From the NCBI GenBank assembly GCA_035342095.1, contig DAOQWL010000014.1, positions 1 to 64,000 on the forward strand: a stretch of DNA of 64,000 nt. Direction: 5' to 3'. Positions 25,592 to 32,742 of this stretch are shown here, piece after piece; within the stretch, counting starts at the first letter, position 1, and every line of letters starts with the position of its first letter. The DNA is from PLanc-01 sp035342095 (GTDB lineage: Bacteria; Planctomycetota; Phycisphaerae; Sedimentisphaerales; Anaerobacaceae). The translations under genes were made by a program, and so were the position numbers. The notes under the pieces were generated by a model, which was not told the DNA's origin, made no database searches, and was given only the letters and a program-made list of their open reading frames with translations.

Positions 25592-28327
25592 CTATCGGGT
25601 CCGTCTCCTCCGCAGTGCCTTCTCCCCGCGGACCACGATGAACGTCACAACGCCCACAGCCATCGCCAGCACCAACTGGGGACCGGACAGGGGCGTCAGG
25701 CTGAAGAACCGGGCCAGCGCCGGCACGTAGATCGGCAATAGTTGCAGCACGAGACTGACCAAAGCCACCGCCGCCATCATCGGATTGACGCCTACCGAGA
25801 AGATGGAGTAACCCCAGGCTCGCAACCCGAGCGCCTGGCCGATCTGTGCAAAGCCCAGTGATGCGAAGAGCATCGTCTGCCAGGTCGTATCCTCGGGGCG
25901 CTGCGCGTCGAACCAGGCCGCACCCAGACCCAGCGACAGGACCCCAATCAGCATGCCCACCCATCCGATGTGTACGCCGTTGGTCCGATCCAGGATCGGA
26001 CTGTTGGGCCTCCGCGGCGGACGACTCATCACGTCGGTCTCCGCCGGCTCGAAGCCCAGGCCCAGACCCATCAAACCATCAGTGAGCAGGTTCAACCACA
26101 GCAGTTGCAGAGGGCGCAGGGCCGCCGCGATCCCCAGCAGCGGAGCCGCGAGCATGACGAGCACCTTGCCCAGATTCCCGCCCAGCGAGAACTTGATGAA
26201 CCGCAGCAGGTTGTCGTAGATGATCCGCCCTTCCCGGACCGCGGCGACAATGGTCGCGAAGTTATCGTCCAGGAGCACCATGGCGGAGGCTTCCTTGGCC
26301 ACGTCCGTTCCCGTGATGCCCATCGCGACGCCAATATCCGCCTTCTTCAATGCCGGGGAGTCGTTCACGCCGTCGCCTGTCATCGCGAGCACATGCCCGC
26401 GATTCTGCAGGGCGTTGACGATCCGCAGCTTGTCCTCGGGCGACACCCGCGCGTACACGCTCGTGCGTTCGGCGACGGTCTGCAATTCGTCGTCGCTCAT
26501 CCCGTTCAGTTCGCTGCCGATCACGACCTTGGGGTCGTCCGCGATGGTCAGGTGCCGTGCGATGGCGGCGGCGGTCAGAGCGTGGTCCCCGGTAATCATG
26601 ACCGGGCGAATCCCCGCCGTCCGGCACATCTCGACAGCCGTCCGGGCGGCCGCTCGCGGCGGGTCCATCAGCCCGACCAGCCCGACGAAGATGAGGTCCC
26701 GCTCCAGATCCTTCGCCAGATCGGCAGGAACCTCCGCCAATGGACGGAACGCGATTCCCAGCACGCGAACGCCCCGCTTGGCCATTCCCTCCGCGGCAGC
26801 GAGGATGCGAGATCGGAAGTCCGCGGTCATGGGCTCGACCTTGTCGACCGCCCAGACCTGCGACGCCAGTTCGAGAAGGCCGTCGATGGCCCCCTTGGCG
26901 AAGGCCGCGTAGCCGCAACCCGCCAGCGGCAGCGACGACGCAAGTTCGCCCGACGTCGGCATTCGGTGAACCGTCGTCATCCGCTTGCGATCCGAGTCGA
27001 AGGGAAACTCGGCCACTCGCGGCATGGCGGCCTGCAGGTCGTCCTTGAGCAGACCCGCCTGGGCCGCCGCAACCACCAGGGCGCCCTCCGTCGGGTCGCC
27101 AATCGCGTGCAGGCTGTTGCCGTCGGCGCTCGGTTTGAGCGTCGCGTCGTTGCACAGGGCCCCTGAAACGAGCGTCAGGCGAATCGCAGGGGAGATGGGA
27201 CCCGCTGAAGCCAGCGCCTGCGGGCCCGCCGCGACCTCGGGTTGGCGTTTGCGCAGGGTCTCCGTGAGATCGAGCCGCTCGCCTGCGACGTCGATTACCG
27301 TCACCGTCATGCGGTTCTCCGTGAGCGTGCCCGTCTTGTCGGAGCAGATCACGTCCACCGAGCCGAGCGTCTCGACCGCAGGCAGCTTGCGGACCAGGGC
27401 ATTACGCCGCAGCATCCGCTGCGCCCCGATGGCCAGAGTGATCGTAATGACCGCAGGCAGCCCCTCGGGCACCACAGCCACCGCCACGCTGACCGCGGTC
27501 AGGAACATGGTGCCAATCGACTCGCCTCCGAGCACCCCAAAGAGCATGACCAGCGCGGATACAACGACGCCCACGACCGCCAGCGTCTTGCCGACGCGGT
27601 CAAGCTGCTTTTGCAGGGGCGTTGGCTCGGACGCGACCTGCTGGATCATCCCAGCGATCTTGCCCAGTTCGGTTCGCATCCCGGTCTCGGCGACGACCGC
27701 CGTCCCGCGGCCGTAGGTGGCGGCGGTCCCAAGGTAGATCATGTTCCGTCGGTCGCCCAGGGGCAGATCGCTCCCCGAAAGCGTTGCGGTGGCCTTTTCG
27801 ACGGATTCCGACTCGCCCGTCAGCGTGGCCTCCTGGACGCGGAGGTTGGCGCTCTCGATCAGGCGGGCGTCCGCAGGGATCGAGTTGCCGGTCTCCAGCA
27901 CGACGATATCGCCTGGAACCAGGTCGCGGGCTGAGATCTCCCGGACCCTGCCATCCCGGCGGACTCGAACCACCGGCACCGCCAGTTGCCTGAGCGAGGC
28001 CATCGCTCGCTCCGCGCGGTATTCGGACGCGAAGCCGAGCACGCCGAACAGGACCACGATGGCCGCGATGGCCACCGTCTCCAGCCCCTTGCCCAGCAGT
28101 CCCGAGACCACCGCCGCAGCGATCAGGATCAGAACCATCGTCTGCGTAAACTGCTCCAGCAGCATCCGCAGCGGGCCTTTGCCCGCCTGTTCCAGCAGCT
28201 CGTTGGGACCGTACCGGCTCAGGCGAGCAACCGCCTCGGCCGCGGTCAGCCCGTTCTCGGAGGTGGATAATGCCTTCAGTACATCCTCTGCTGATTGCGT
28301 ATGCCAGTCGTTCTTCGCCGCAGACAT
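25592..28327 (-). CDS. P-type cation ATPase, Ca2+-type (P2A-like)
   Basis: A 911-residue membrane pump with all core motifs: N-terminal cation ATPase domain, TGES actuator loop, VPEGLPAVITITLAIG in helix 4 (PEGLP type as in calcium pumps), SDKTGTLTENRMT phosphorylation site, GDGVNDSPALKKADIG hinge, and a C-terminal helix bundle with LWLNLLTDGLMGLGLG. It would export Ca2+ or a related cation using ATP. The N-terminus SAEDVLKALSTSENGLT matches family members, so the start is placed at 28327, not at the upstream in-frame ATG (28393). No regulator is adjacent. Confidence 0.93.
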   Translation of the reverse strand: MSAAKNDWHTQSAEDVLKALSTSENGLTAAEAVARLSRYGPNELLEQAGKGPLRMLLEQFTQTMVLILIAAAVVSGLLGKGLETVAIAAIVVLFGVLGFASEYRAERAMASLRQLAVPVVRVRRDGRVREISARDLVPGDIVVLETGNSIPADARLIESANLRVQEATLTGESESVEKATATLSGSDLPLGDRRNMIYLGTAATYGRGTAVVAETGMRTELGKIAGMIQQVASEPTPLQKQLDRVGKTLAVVGVVVSALVMLFGVLGGESIGTMFLTAVSVAVAVVPEGLPAVITITLAIGAQRMLRRNALVRKLPAVETLGSVDVICSDKTGTLTENRMTVTVIDVAGERLDLTETLRKRQPEVAAGPQALASAGPISPAIRLTLVSGALCNDATLKPSADGNSLHAIGDPTEGALVVAAAQAGLLKDDLQAAMPRVAEFPFDSDRKRMTTVHRMPTSGELASSLPLAGCGYAAFAKGAIDGLLELASQVWAVDKVEPMTADFRSRILAAAEGMAKRGVRVLGIAFRPLAEVPADLAKDLERDLIFVGLVGLMDPPRAAARTAVEMCRTAGIRPVMITGDHALTAAAIARHLTIADDPKVVIGSELNGMSDDELQTVAERTSVYARVSPEDKLRIVNALQNRGHVLAMTGDGVNDSPALKKADIGVAMGITGTDVAKEASAMVLLDDNFATIVAAVREGRIIYDNLLRFIKFSLGGNLGKVLVMLAAPLLGIAAALRPLQLLWLNLLTDGLMGLGLGFEPAETDVMSRPPRRPNSPILDRTNGVHIGWVGMLIGVLSLGLGAAWFDAQRPEDTTWQTMLFASLGFAQIGQALGLRAWGYSIFSVGVNPMMAAVALVSLVLQLLPIYVPALARFFSLTPLSGPQLVLAMAVGVVTFIVVRGEKALRRRRTR

Positions 28328-28465
28328 CGTGCAAACCCCATCCTGGAGGGTAAGGACACATCCCGGCGGACGCCCCCTACGCCGTCCGGCCATCCCCCGC
28401 CCTGCCGTAACGCCCGACAGGAAGCCGGGGGCCTTCCACTCTACCGGGCCGGCCCAGCCAAGTGA

Positions 28466-28501
28466 AGCGAAACCGAAGGGCGAGATTTCGCTTTTTTCGA
28501 C
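28466..28501. repeat. remnant of element A (A5, right hairpin only)
   Basis: AGCGAAA and TTTCGCT pair around GGGCGAG, followed by TTTTTT. Sequence matches the right-hand hairpin of element A, with a paired base change (AACGAAA to AGCGAAA). On the plus strand the T run makes it terminator-like. Confidence 0.5.
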
Positions 28502-28512
28502 CCCGTCAAAGC

Positions 28513-28542
28513 TTTACTCCCAACCTGCCGATATGGTATACT
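28513..28542 (+). promoter_or_regulatory. promoter of tRNA-Thr
   Basis: TTTACT (28513-28518) and TATACT (28537-28542), 18-bp spacer, about 15 bp before the tRNA. Confidence 0.55.
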
Positions 28543-28557
28543 ACGTGTTTGTCGCAC

Positions 28558-28629
28558 GCCGATGTAGCTCAACGGTAGAGCACGGCTTTCGTAAAGCCGG
28601 GGTTGTGGGTTCAAGTCCCACCATCGGCT
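28558..28629 (+). tRNA. tRNA-Thr (anticodon CGT)
   Basis: A 72-nt cloverleaf. Acceptor GCCGATG pairs with CATCGGC, D arm GCTC/GAGC, anticodon stem CGGCT/AGCCG around loop TTCGTAA (anticodon CGT, reads ACG), T arm GTGGG/CCCAC with TTCAAGT. Discriminator T; the 3' CCA is not encoded. Confidence 0.95.
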
Positions 28630-28666
28630 TTCCCTCTTCTATCGGAATCTTGGGAGAAGCGCCCAT

Positions 28667-28843
28667 ATGGAAAGCCAGAAGAAACCGGAAGTCGAGAAAG
28701 AACACCCCAGGAACACTCGTTCGCGCCTCATTGTTCCTGCGGTGATTCTTGTGCCGGTCCTGGTCTACATGCAGAAGCGAGACGCGGAGCAGCCTTTCTT
28801 CGTCATGTGGGTGGACAACGCGGAACTACTGACTCGTCGATGA
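28667..28843 (+). CDS. 58-residue single-pass membrane protein
   Basis: ATG at 28667 with GGGAGAAG 7 nt upstream opens a 58-codon frame: a highly charged N-terminus (MESQKKPEVEKEHPRN), a hydrophobic helix (LIVPAVILVPVLVYM), then a charged tail ending in RR. The strong ribosome site and clean topology support a real gene. It begins 37 bp after the tRNA and ends 11 bp before repeat element F2. Function unknown. Confidence 0.65.
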   Translation: MESQKKPEVEKEHPRNTRSRLIVPAVILVPVLVYMQKRDAEQPFFVMWVDNAELLTRR

Positions 28844-28854
28844 TGCGAAGAATG

Positions 28855-28930
28855 CCTGCTTGTAGTGTGCCCGTAAGGGCATATCCTCCCCCCGCGAAGA
28901 AGACAACGCCTCACGGCGTCACTACGAACG
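28855..28930. repeat. palindromic element F, copy 2 (inverted)
   Basis: Reverse-complement copy of the element at 9389-9463. About 28 bp at one end and 30 bp at the other are nearly identical; a central segment of about 17 bp differs. It lies between the 58-residue protein gene and the next gene. Confidence 0.8.
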
Positions 28931-29005
28931 GACCTTCAACCCGTTTCGCCCACGACGCCCCACTTCTCACTACCCCGCGGGCGTGTTCTGTGGTATTCTG
29001 GGGGC

Positions 29006-29272
29006 ATGGTGGAGTCGCAACCACAACACAGAAGGACCGATACGCCGCCCGATGTGGTGCGGGCGCATTATGAGATTTGCCGGAGAGTACCTGTCGGCCG
29101 AAAGCTCGAATTGGCTTTTGATATGTACGACACCGGACGATTGCTGGCCTTGGCTGGTCTGCGAATGCGCCACCCGGATGCAAGCGAAGAACAGTTGCAG
29201 CGGCTGTGGGCCCGACAGCATCTCGGCCCGGGTCTTTTTGAACAGGTCTATGGGGGCAATCGAGGTGGGTGA
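29006..29272 (+). CDS. small protein paired with a nucleotidyltransferase (second pair)
   Basis: An 88-residue protein with VRAHYEICRRVPVGRKLELAFDMYDTGRLL and MRHPDASEEQLQRLWARQHL, a pattern of short helices. I recognise the general type (RKL..AF.MYD...RRHPDASEEE) as a small partner gene found before nucleotidyltransferase-fold genes in planctomycetes and similar genomes. It overlaps the next start by 23 nt. It is not obviously homologous to the small gene at 24993, although the gene layout is the same. Confidence 0.65.
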   Translation: MVESQPQHRRTDTPPDVVRAHYEICRRVPVGRKLELAFDMYDTGRLLALAGLRMRHPDASEEQLQRLWARQHLGPGLFEQVYGGNRGG

Positions 29273-29846
29273 GGTACGTCACATCGAAGTGGTGCAGTGT
29301 CTCATTCACATACTCGATACCCTGGGCATACCGTATGCCCTCGGAGGTTCAATGGCCAGTTCCACCTATGGAATGAGGCGCTTTACCCAGGATGCAGATA
29401 TCACAGTTAAGCCATTCTCTTCTGTCGCTGACAAGTTCTACGAGATGGTCAAGGGTGAGTTCTACATCAGCGAGCAGGCAATGCGTCACGCCCTGAGTAC
29501 CCATGGCGGCTTTAACGTGATCCACTTTGAGACTTCGTTCAAAATCGATCTTTTTGTCCAGGGATCAAGCGAGTTCGAGCAGCAATTGCTGGTCCGCAGT
29601 CGGAAGGTGAGGTTGACGGAGAGCAACCAGAAGGATGTCTGCATCGTCTCTCCGGAGGATATCATTCTGTTGAAACTGCGATGGTTCGCTATGACCGGCG
29701 GCACGTCAGAACGACAGTGGAATGATGTTCTGGGCGTCTTGGGTGTGCAGGGGCAAACGCTCGACTATGCGTATCTGACCCACTGGGCGAGGGAACTTGG
29801 CCTGAACGAGCTTCTGGATCGAGCCATCGCGGAGGCGGGGACGTAG
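29250..29846 (+). CDS. nucleotidyltransferase-fold protein (second pair)
   Basis: A 198-residue protein from ATG 29250. LGIPYALGGSMASSTYGMRR and TQDADITVKPFSS give the GGS...DxD nucleotidyltransferase core, then IDLFVQGSSEFEQQ supplies the third acidic position, and SPEDIILLKLRW is typical of the AbiEii/DUF6036-like group. Start choice rests on the family core beginning near VVQCLIHILDTLG and on overlap with the partner gene. Defence or toxin-antitoxin function is inferred only. Confidence 0.78.
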   Translation: MGAIEVGEVRHIEVVQCLIHILDTLGIPYALGGSMASSTYGMRRFTQDADITVKPFSSVADKFYEMVKGEFYISEQAMRHALSTHGGFNVIHFETSFKIDLFVQGSSEFEQQLLVRSRKVRLTESNQKDVCIVSPEDIILLKLRWFAMTGGTSERQWNDVLGVLGVQGQTLDYAYLTHWARELGLNELLDRAIAEAGT

Positions 29847-29854
29847 GAATACGT

Positions 29855-30694
29855 ATGAACCTCAAAGACAAGCATGACTCGCTTCGGAGAATCCTGAAGG
29901 AACTCGGCAGGGTCGCCATCGCCTATTCCGGCGGGGTGGACAGCAGTCTCCTGCTCAAGGTCGCAGTCGATACGCTCGGGCCTGAGAACGTCCTCGCCTG
30001 CATCAGCCTCGGTCCCGCGGAGCCCGAGAACATGCACGAGAGGGCTCGCAAGACCGCCCAGGCCATCGGGGTCGAGCTGATGGTGGTCGAGACGGGCGAG
30101 ATGGACGACCCACACTTCACCGCCAACGACGCAGACCGATGTTTCCACTGTAAATCGCAGCTCTGCCGGACGCTGCTCGACATCGCGAAGGAACGGGGCT
30201 TTCCCCACGTCGTTTTCGGCACGAACCACGACGACCTGGACGACTTCCGGCCGGGCAACAAGGCCATGAAGGTCTCGGGCATCCGCTCGCCTCTGGCGGA
30301 GGCGGGATTGACCAAGAATGAGATCCGCGAGCTGAGCAGGCAGGCGGGTCTGCCGACCGCCGATCAACCTGCGTCGCCGTGCCTGGCGTCGCGAATCCCC
30401 TACGGCCTGGAGGTGACCGAGCAGCGACTCCGCCAGATCGACCAGGCGGAGAGCTTTCTGCGGTCGCTCGGCTTCGTCGAGTTCCGCGTTCGCCACCACG
30501 ATTCGATCGCACGGATCGAGGTCCGCCCACAGGACGTAGCCAAGCTCGTCGCGGAGCCGATCCGCTCGACGGTGGTCGAGAAGCTCAGGGCCCTGGGCTT
30601 CCGGTACGTGACCGCGGACCTCCAAGGCTTCCGTTCCGGCTCGCTCAACGAATCCCTCTCGGACGAACAGAAGAAGAACACGCTCAAAGCATAG
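29855..30694 (+). CDS. larE: LarE-like ATP-dependent sacrificial sulfur transferase
   Basis: A 279-residue PP-loop protein. The ATP site is AIAYSGGVDSSLLLK; CFHCKSQLCR and ASPCLASRIPYG carry conserved cysteines, the latter matching the sulfur-donating Cys of Lactobacillus LarE. LarE inserts sulfur into the nickel-pincer nucleotide cofactor of lactate racemase and related enzymes. larA, larB and larC are not in the window, so this copy may serve another NPN enzyme elsewhere. It starts 8 bp after the nucleotidyltransferase gene. Confidence 0.88.
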   Translation: MNLKDKHDSLRRILKELGRVAIAYSGGVDSSLLLKVAVDTLGPENVLACISLGPAEPENMHERARKTAQAIGVELMVVETGEMDDPHFTANDADRCFHCKSQLCRTLLDIAKERGFPHVVFGTNHDDLDDFRPGNKAMKVSGIRSPLAEAGLTKNEIRELSRQAGLPTADQPASPCLASRIPYGLEVTEQRLRQIDQAESFLRSLGFVEFRVRHHDSIARIEVRPQDVAKLVAEPIRSTVVEKLRALGFRYVTADLQGFRSGSLNESLSDEQKKNTLKA

Positions 30695-30716
30695 ACCCAC
30701 ACTCGAAGGAGGACTC

Positions 30717-31847
30717 ATGATGCGATGGCACCGACATGCTACAGGCAACACGACGCAGATCCTGCTGGCGCTGTTTCTCTTGCTGGTCTTGGGTACCCTG
30801 GCGAGGACCTCGTCAGCCAGCGAGAAAAAAGCAGATCGGGCCTGCTTTGAGAGGGAAAAATCTCCCTCTTCGATTTTTCCCTCTCAAACCCTCGTCGTGC
30901 GACAAGGGTTTCGCTGTTCATTCTTCAACGAAATCGAGCCAAGAGATTTCGTTGAAGAATATAGGCCCGATCTGCTTTTTTCGTCGTCCGCGCGTGGGCT
31001 CGCCGGCGGCGATCCGAACTTAGTCGTCATGACCTTCAACATCCGCTACGGCACCGCCGACGACAAGGCCGATAGCTGGTCCAACCGCCGCGAGATGGTC
31101 TTCGACGTGCTCCGCCGGCACGATCCGGATGTCGTCGGGTTGCAGGAGGCCCTGCGCTTCCAGATCGACGAGATCCGCGCCGCGCTGCCCCAGTACGCGG
31201 AGATCGGCGTCGGCCGCGAGGACGGCAAGACCAAGGGCGAATACTCCGCCATCCTCTACCGCAAGGACCGCCTGGACGTGACCGACTCTGACACGTTCTG
31301 GCTCTCCGATACGCCCGAAGTCCCGGGCTCGATCACCTGGGGAAATGCCTGCACGCGCGTCTGCACCTGGGGCCGATTCGTTCGCAAGAACTCGGGCACG
31401 GCCTTCTACCTGTTCAACACGCACCTGGACCACCAATCGCAGCCGGCCCGCCAACATGGTGCGATCCTGCTGTCCCGCCGGATCACTCAGCGAACGCACG
31501 CCGACCCCGTGATCCTGACCGGCGACTTCAACGCGGACGAGAACAACCCTGCCGTCTGGTATCTCAAGGGGCTGTCCGAGCTGACCACGCCGGACGGGAC
31601 CCAGTCAAAGAGTCCGGTCCCCCTGGTGGACTCGTTCCGCGTGGCGCACCCGACCGAGCAGGAGGTCGGGACCTTCCACGCATTCAAAGGCGGCGCCGCC
31701 GGCGGCAAGATCGACTACATCTTCATCCAGCCGGGCGCCGAGGTGAAGGCCGCGCAAATCCTTCGCGACAACGAGAACGGACGCTACCCCTCAGATCACT
31801 ACCCGGTCCTGGCCGTGGTTCGATTCGGCGCGCAGGCGCGACCATGA
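30717..31847 (+). CDS. exported endonuclease/exonuclease/phosphatase-family protein carrying in-frame element A
   Basis: A 376-residue protein. Residues 1-34 form a signal peptide. The EEP catalytic domain starts at about residue 98 with VVMTFNIRYGT and continues with VVGLQEA, NTHLDHQ, LTGDFNADENN, KIDYIF and SDHYPVLAV, all expected Mg2+-phosphodiesterase motifs. Between signal peptide and domain, residues 36-89 are encoded entirely by palindromic element A1 (30824-30982), read in frame without a stop. The extra segment would sit at the mature N-terminus. AAGGAGG precedes the tandem ATG (30717/30720). Substrate unknown. The next gene overlaps by 4 nt. Confidence 0.88.
   Translation: MMRWHRHATGNTTQILLALFLLLVLGTLARTSSASEKKADRACFEREKSPSSIFPSQTLVVRQGFRCSFFNEIEPRDFVEEYRPDLLFSSSARGLAGGDPNLVVMTFNIRYGTADDKADSWSNRREMVFDVLRRHDPDVVGLQEALRFQIDEIRAALPQYAEIGVGREDGKTKGEYSAILYRKDRLDVTDSDTFWLSDTPEVPGSITWGNACTRVCTWGRFVRKNSGTAFYLFNTHLDHQSQPARQHGAILLSRRITQRTHADPVILTGDFNADENNPAVWYLKGLSELTTPDGTQSKSPVPLVDSFRVAHPTEQEVGTFHAFKGGAAGGKIDYIFIQPGAEVKAAQILRDNENGRYPSDHYPVLAVVRFGAQARP
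30824..30982. repeat. palindromic element A, copy A1 (in frame inside a gene)
   Basis: 159 bp (53 codons). Perfect 20-bp terminal arms at 30824-30843 and 30963-30982. Inside are a 17-bp hairpin (30846-30862 with 30872-30888), a weaker middle hairpin (30889-30892/30905-30908 extended by GTCG/CGAC) and a 16-bp hairpin (30920-30935 with 30945-30960). Copy A2 is at 46081-46249 in the same plus-strand orientation, but its host gene is on the other strand. Confidence 0.92.
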
Positions 31848-32739
31848 TGCACGCGGTCGCTCGGACAATAGCAGGGCTCTGTACTCTGGCGGGTCTTATC
31901 ACGGCGAATGCCGCCGCGGCCTCGCCGGACTTGGCGGTTCCGGGCGTGCATATGAAGCTGGAAGGCCCGATGGCGGCCCGGCTCGACGGCATCATCCGCA
32001 ATTGGCTGATCCCCGCGCCGGACGCAAACCCCGGCATGCTCGACATGATGCGGTTGCGGGACCGCAAGCCGCCTTATGAGGACCCGGTCCCCTGTCCTTC
32101 GTGCTCGATCCCACCGTGCCGAGCACGCAGCACGGCGCGGTGCTACGCGCCACGCTGGCGGGCAACGCGGAACCGATGGAAGGCGCCCTGCTGTTGGCGC
32201 AGAAGGTCGAGTCCGCTCCCGGCCCACGCGGAGAATCGGACACCGCTCTGCGCTTCAACGGCAGGGACTCGAAGCTCGTGTACTCGGCCCCGCGATTTCC
32301 CCTGCGGACGTGCACAATGGCGGCTTGGATGAAGCCCGAGGGCCTGGGTCCGGACGGGAACAAATGGCATCACGTCTTTTCCGCCTGGTGCGTCTCCGTC
32401 AACGATCCGCTTCGTGTCTCCGTCCAGGACGGCAAGCTGGTGGTCAATGTCGAACAGCCCGGTGGCGGCTGTCACCTGGACGCCGGTCCCGTGCAGAGCG
32501 GCAAATGGCTGCACGTGGCGGTCGTCAAGAAATACCGCGACCTGACCCTCTACGTGGGCGGCCGACGCGTCGCAACCACATCCGCGCCCAGCACCCTGGC
32601 GTCGGGCCCAAAGGACGTAGGCATCGGCTGCAATCCGAATTTCGGAGACACCGAGAGCTTCCAAGGCTGCATTGCGGATGTCCTGTTCAGCCGGGAGGCG
32701 ATGACGGACGCCCAGATCGCCGCGCTGGCGGCGAAATAG
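31844..32739 (+). pseudogene. exported LamG/concanavalin-like protein, frameshifted
   Basis: The first frame (from 31844, signal peptide MMHAVARTIAGLCTL...) runs in frame to PPYEDPVP, then the coding signal jumps to another frame: LSFVLDPTVPSTQHG... through a LamG-like fold with TCTMAAWMKPEG, KWLHVAVVKKYRDLTLYVGG and a C-terminal FQGCIADVLFSREAM, ending at 32739. One extra C in the run at 32089-32092 would join both parts into about 298 residues. It is either a recent single-base deletion or a sequencing error. It overlaps the preceding stop by 4 nt. Confidence 0.75.
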
Positions 32740-32742
32740 GCA

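Noticed and set aside
28603..29073. 156-codon plus-strand frame across the tRNA 3' end and element F2
   Set aside because: Starts inside the tRNA, overlaps two better-supported small genes and includes translated repeat sequence.
30824..30982. Element A as an ordinary insertion sequence or intron
   Set aside because: Too short to encode a transposase and lacks intron structures; it also stays open in frame in both hosts.
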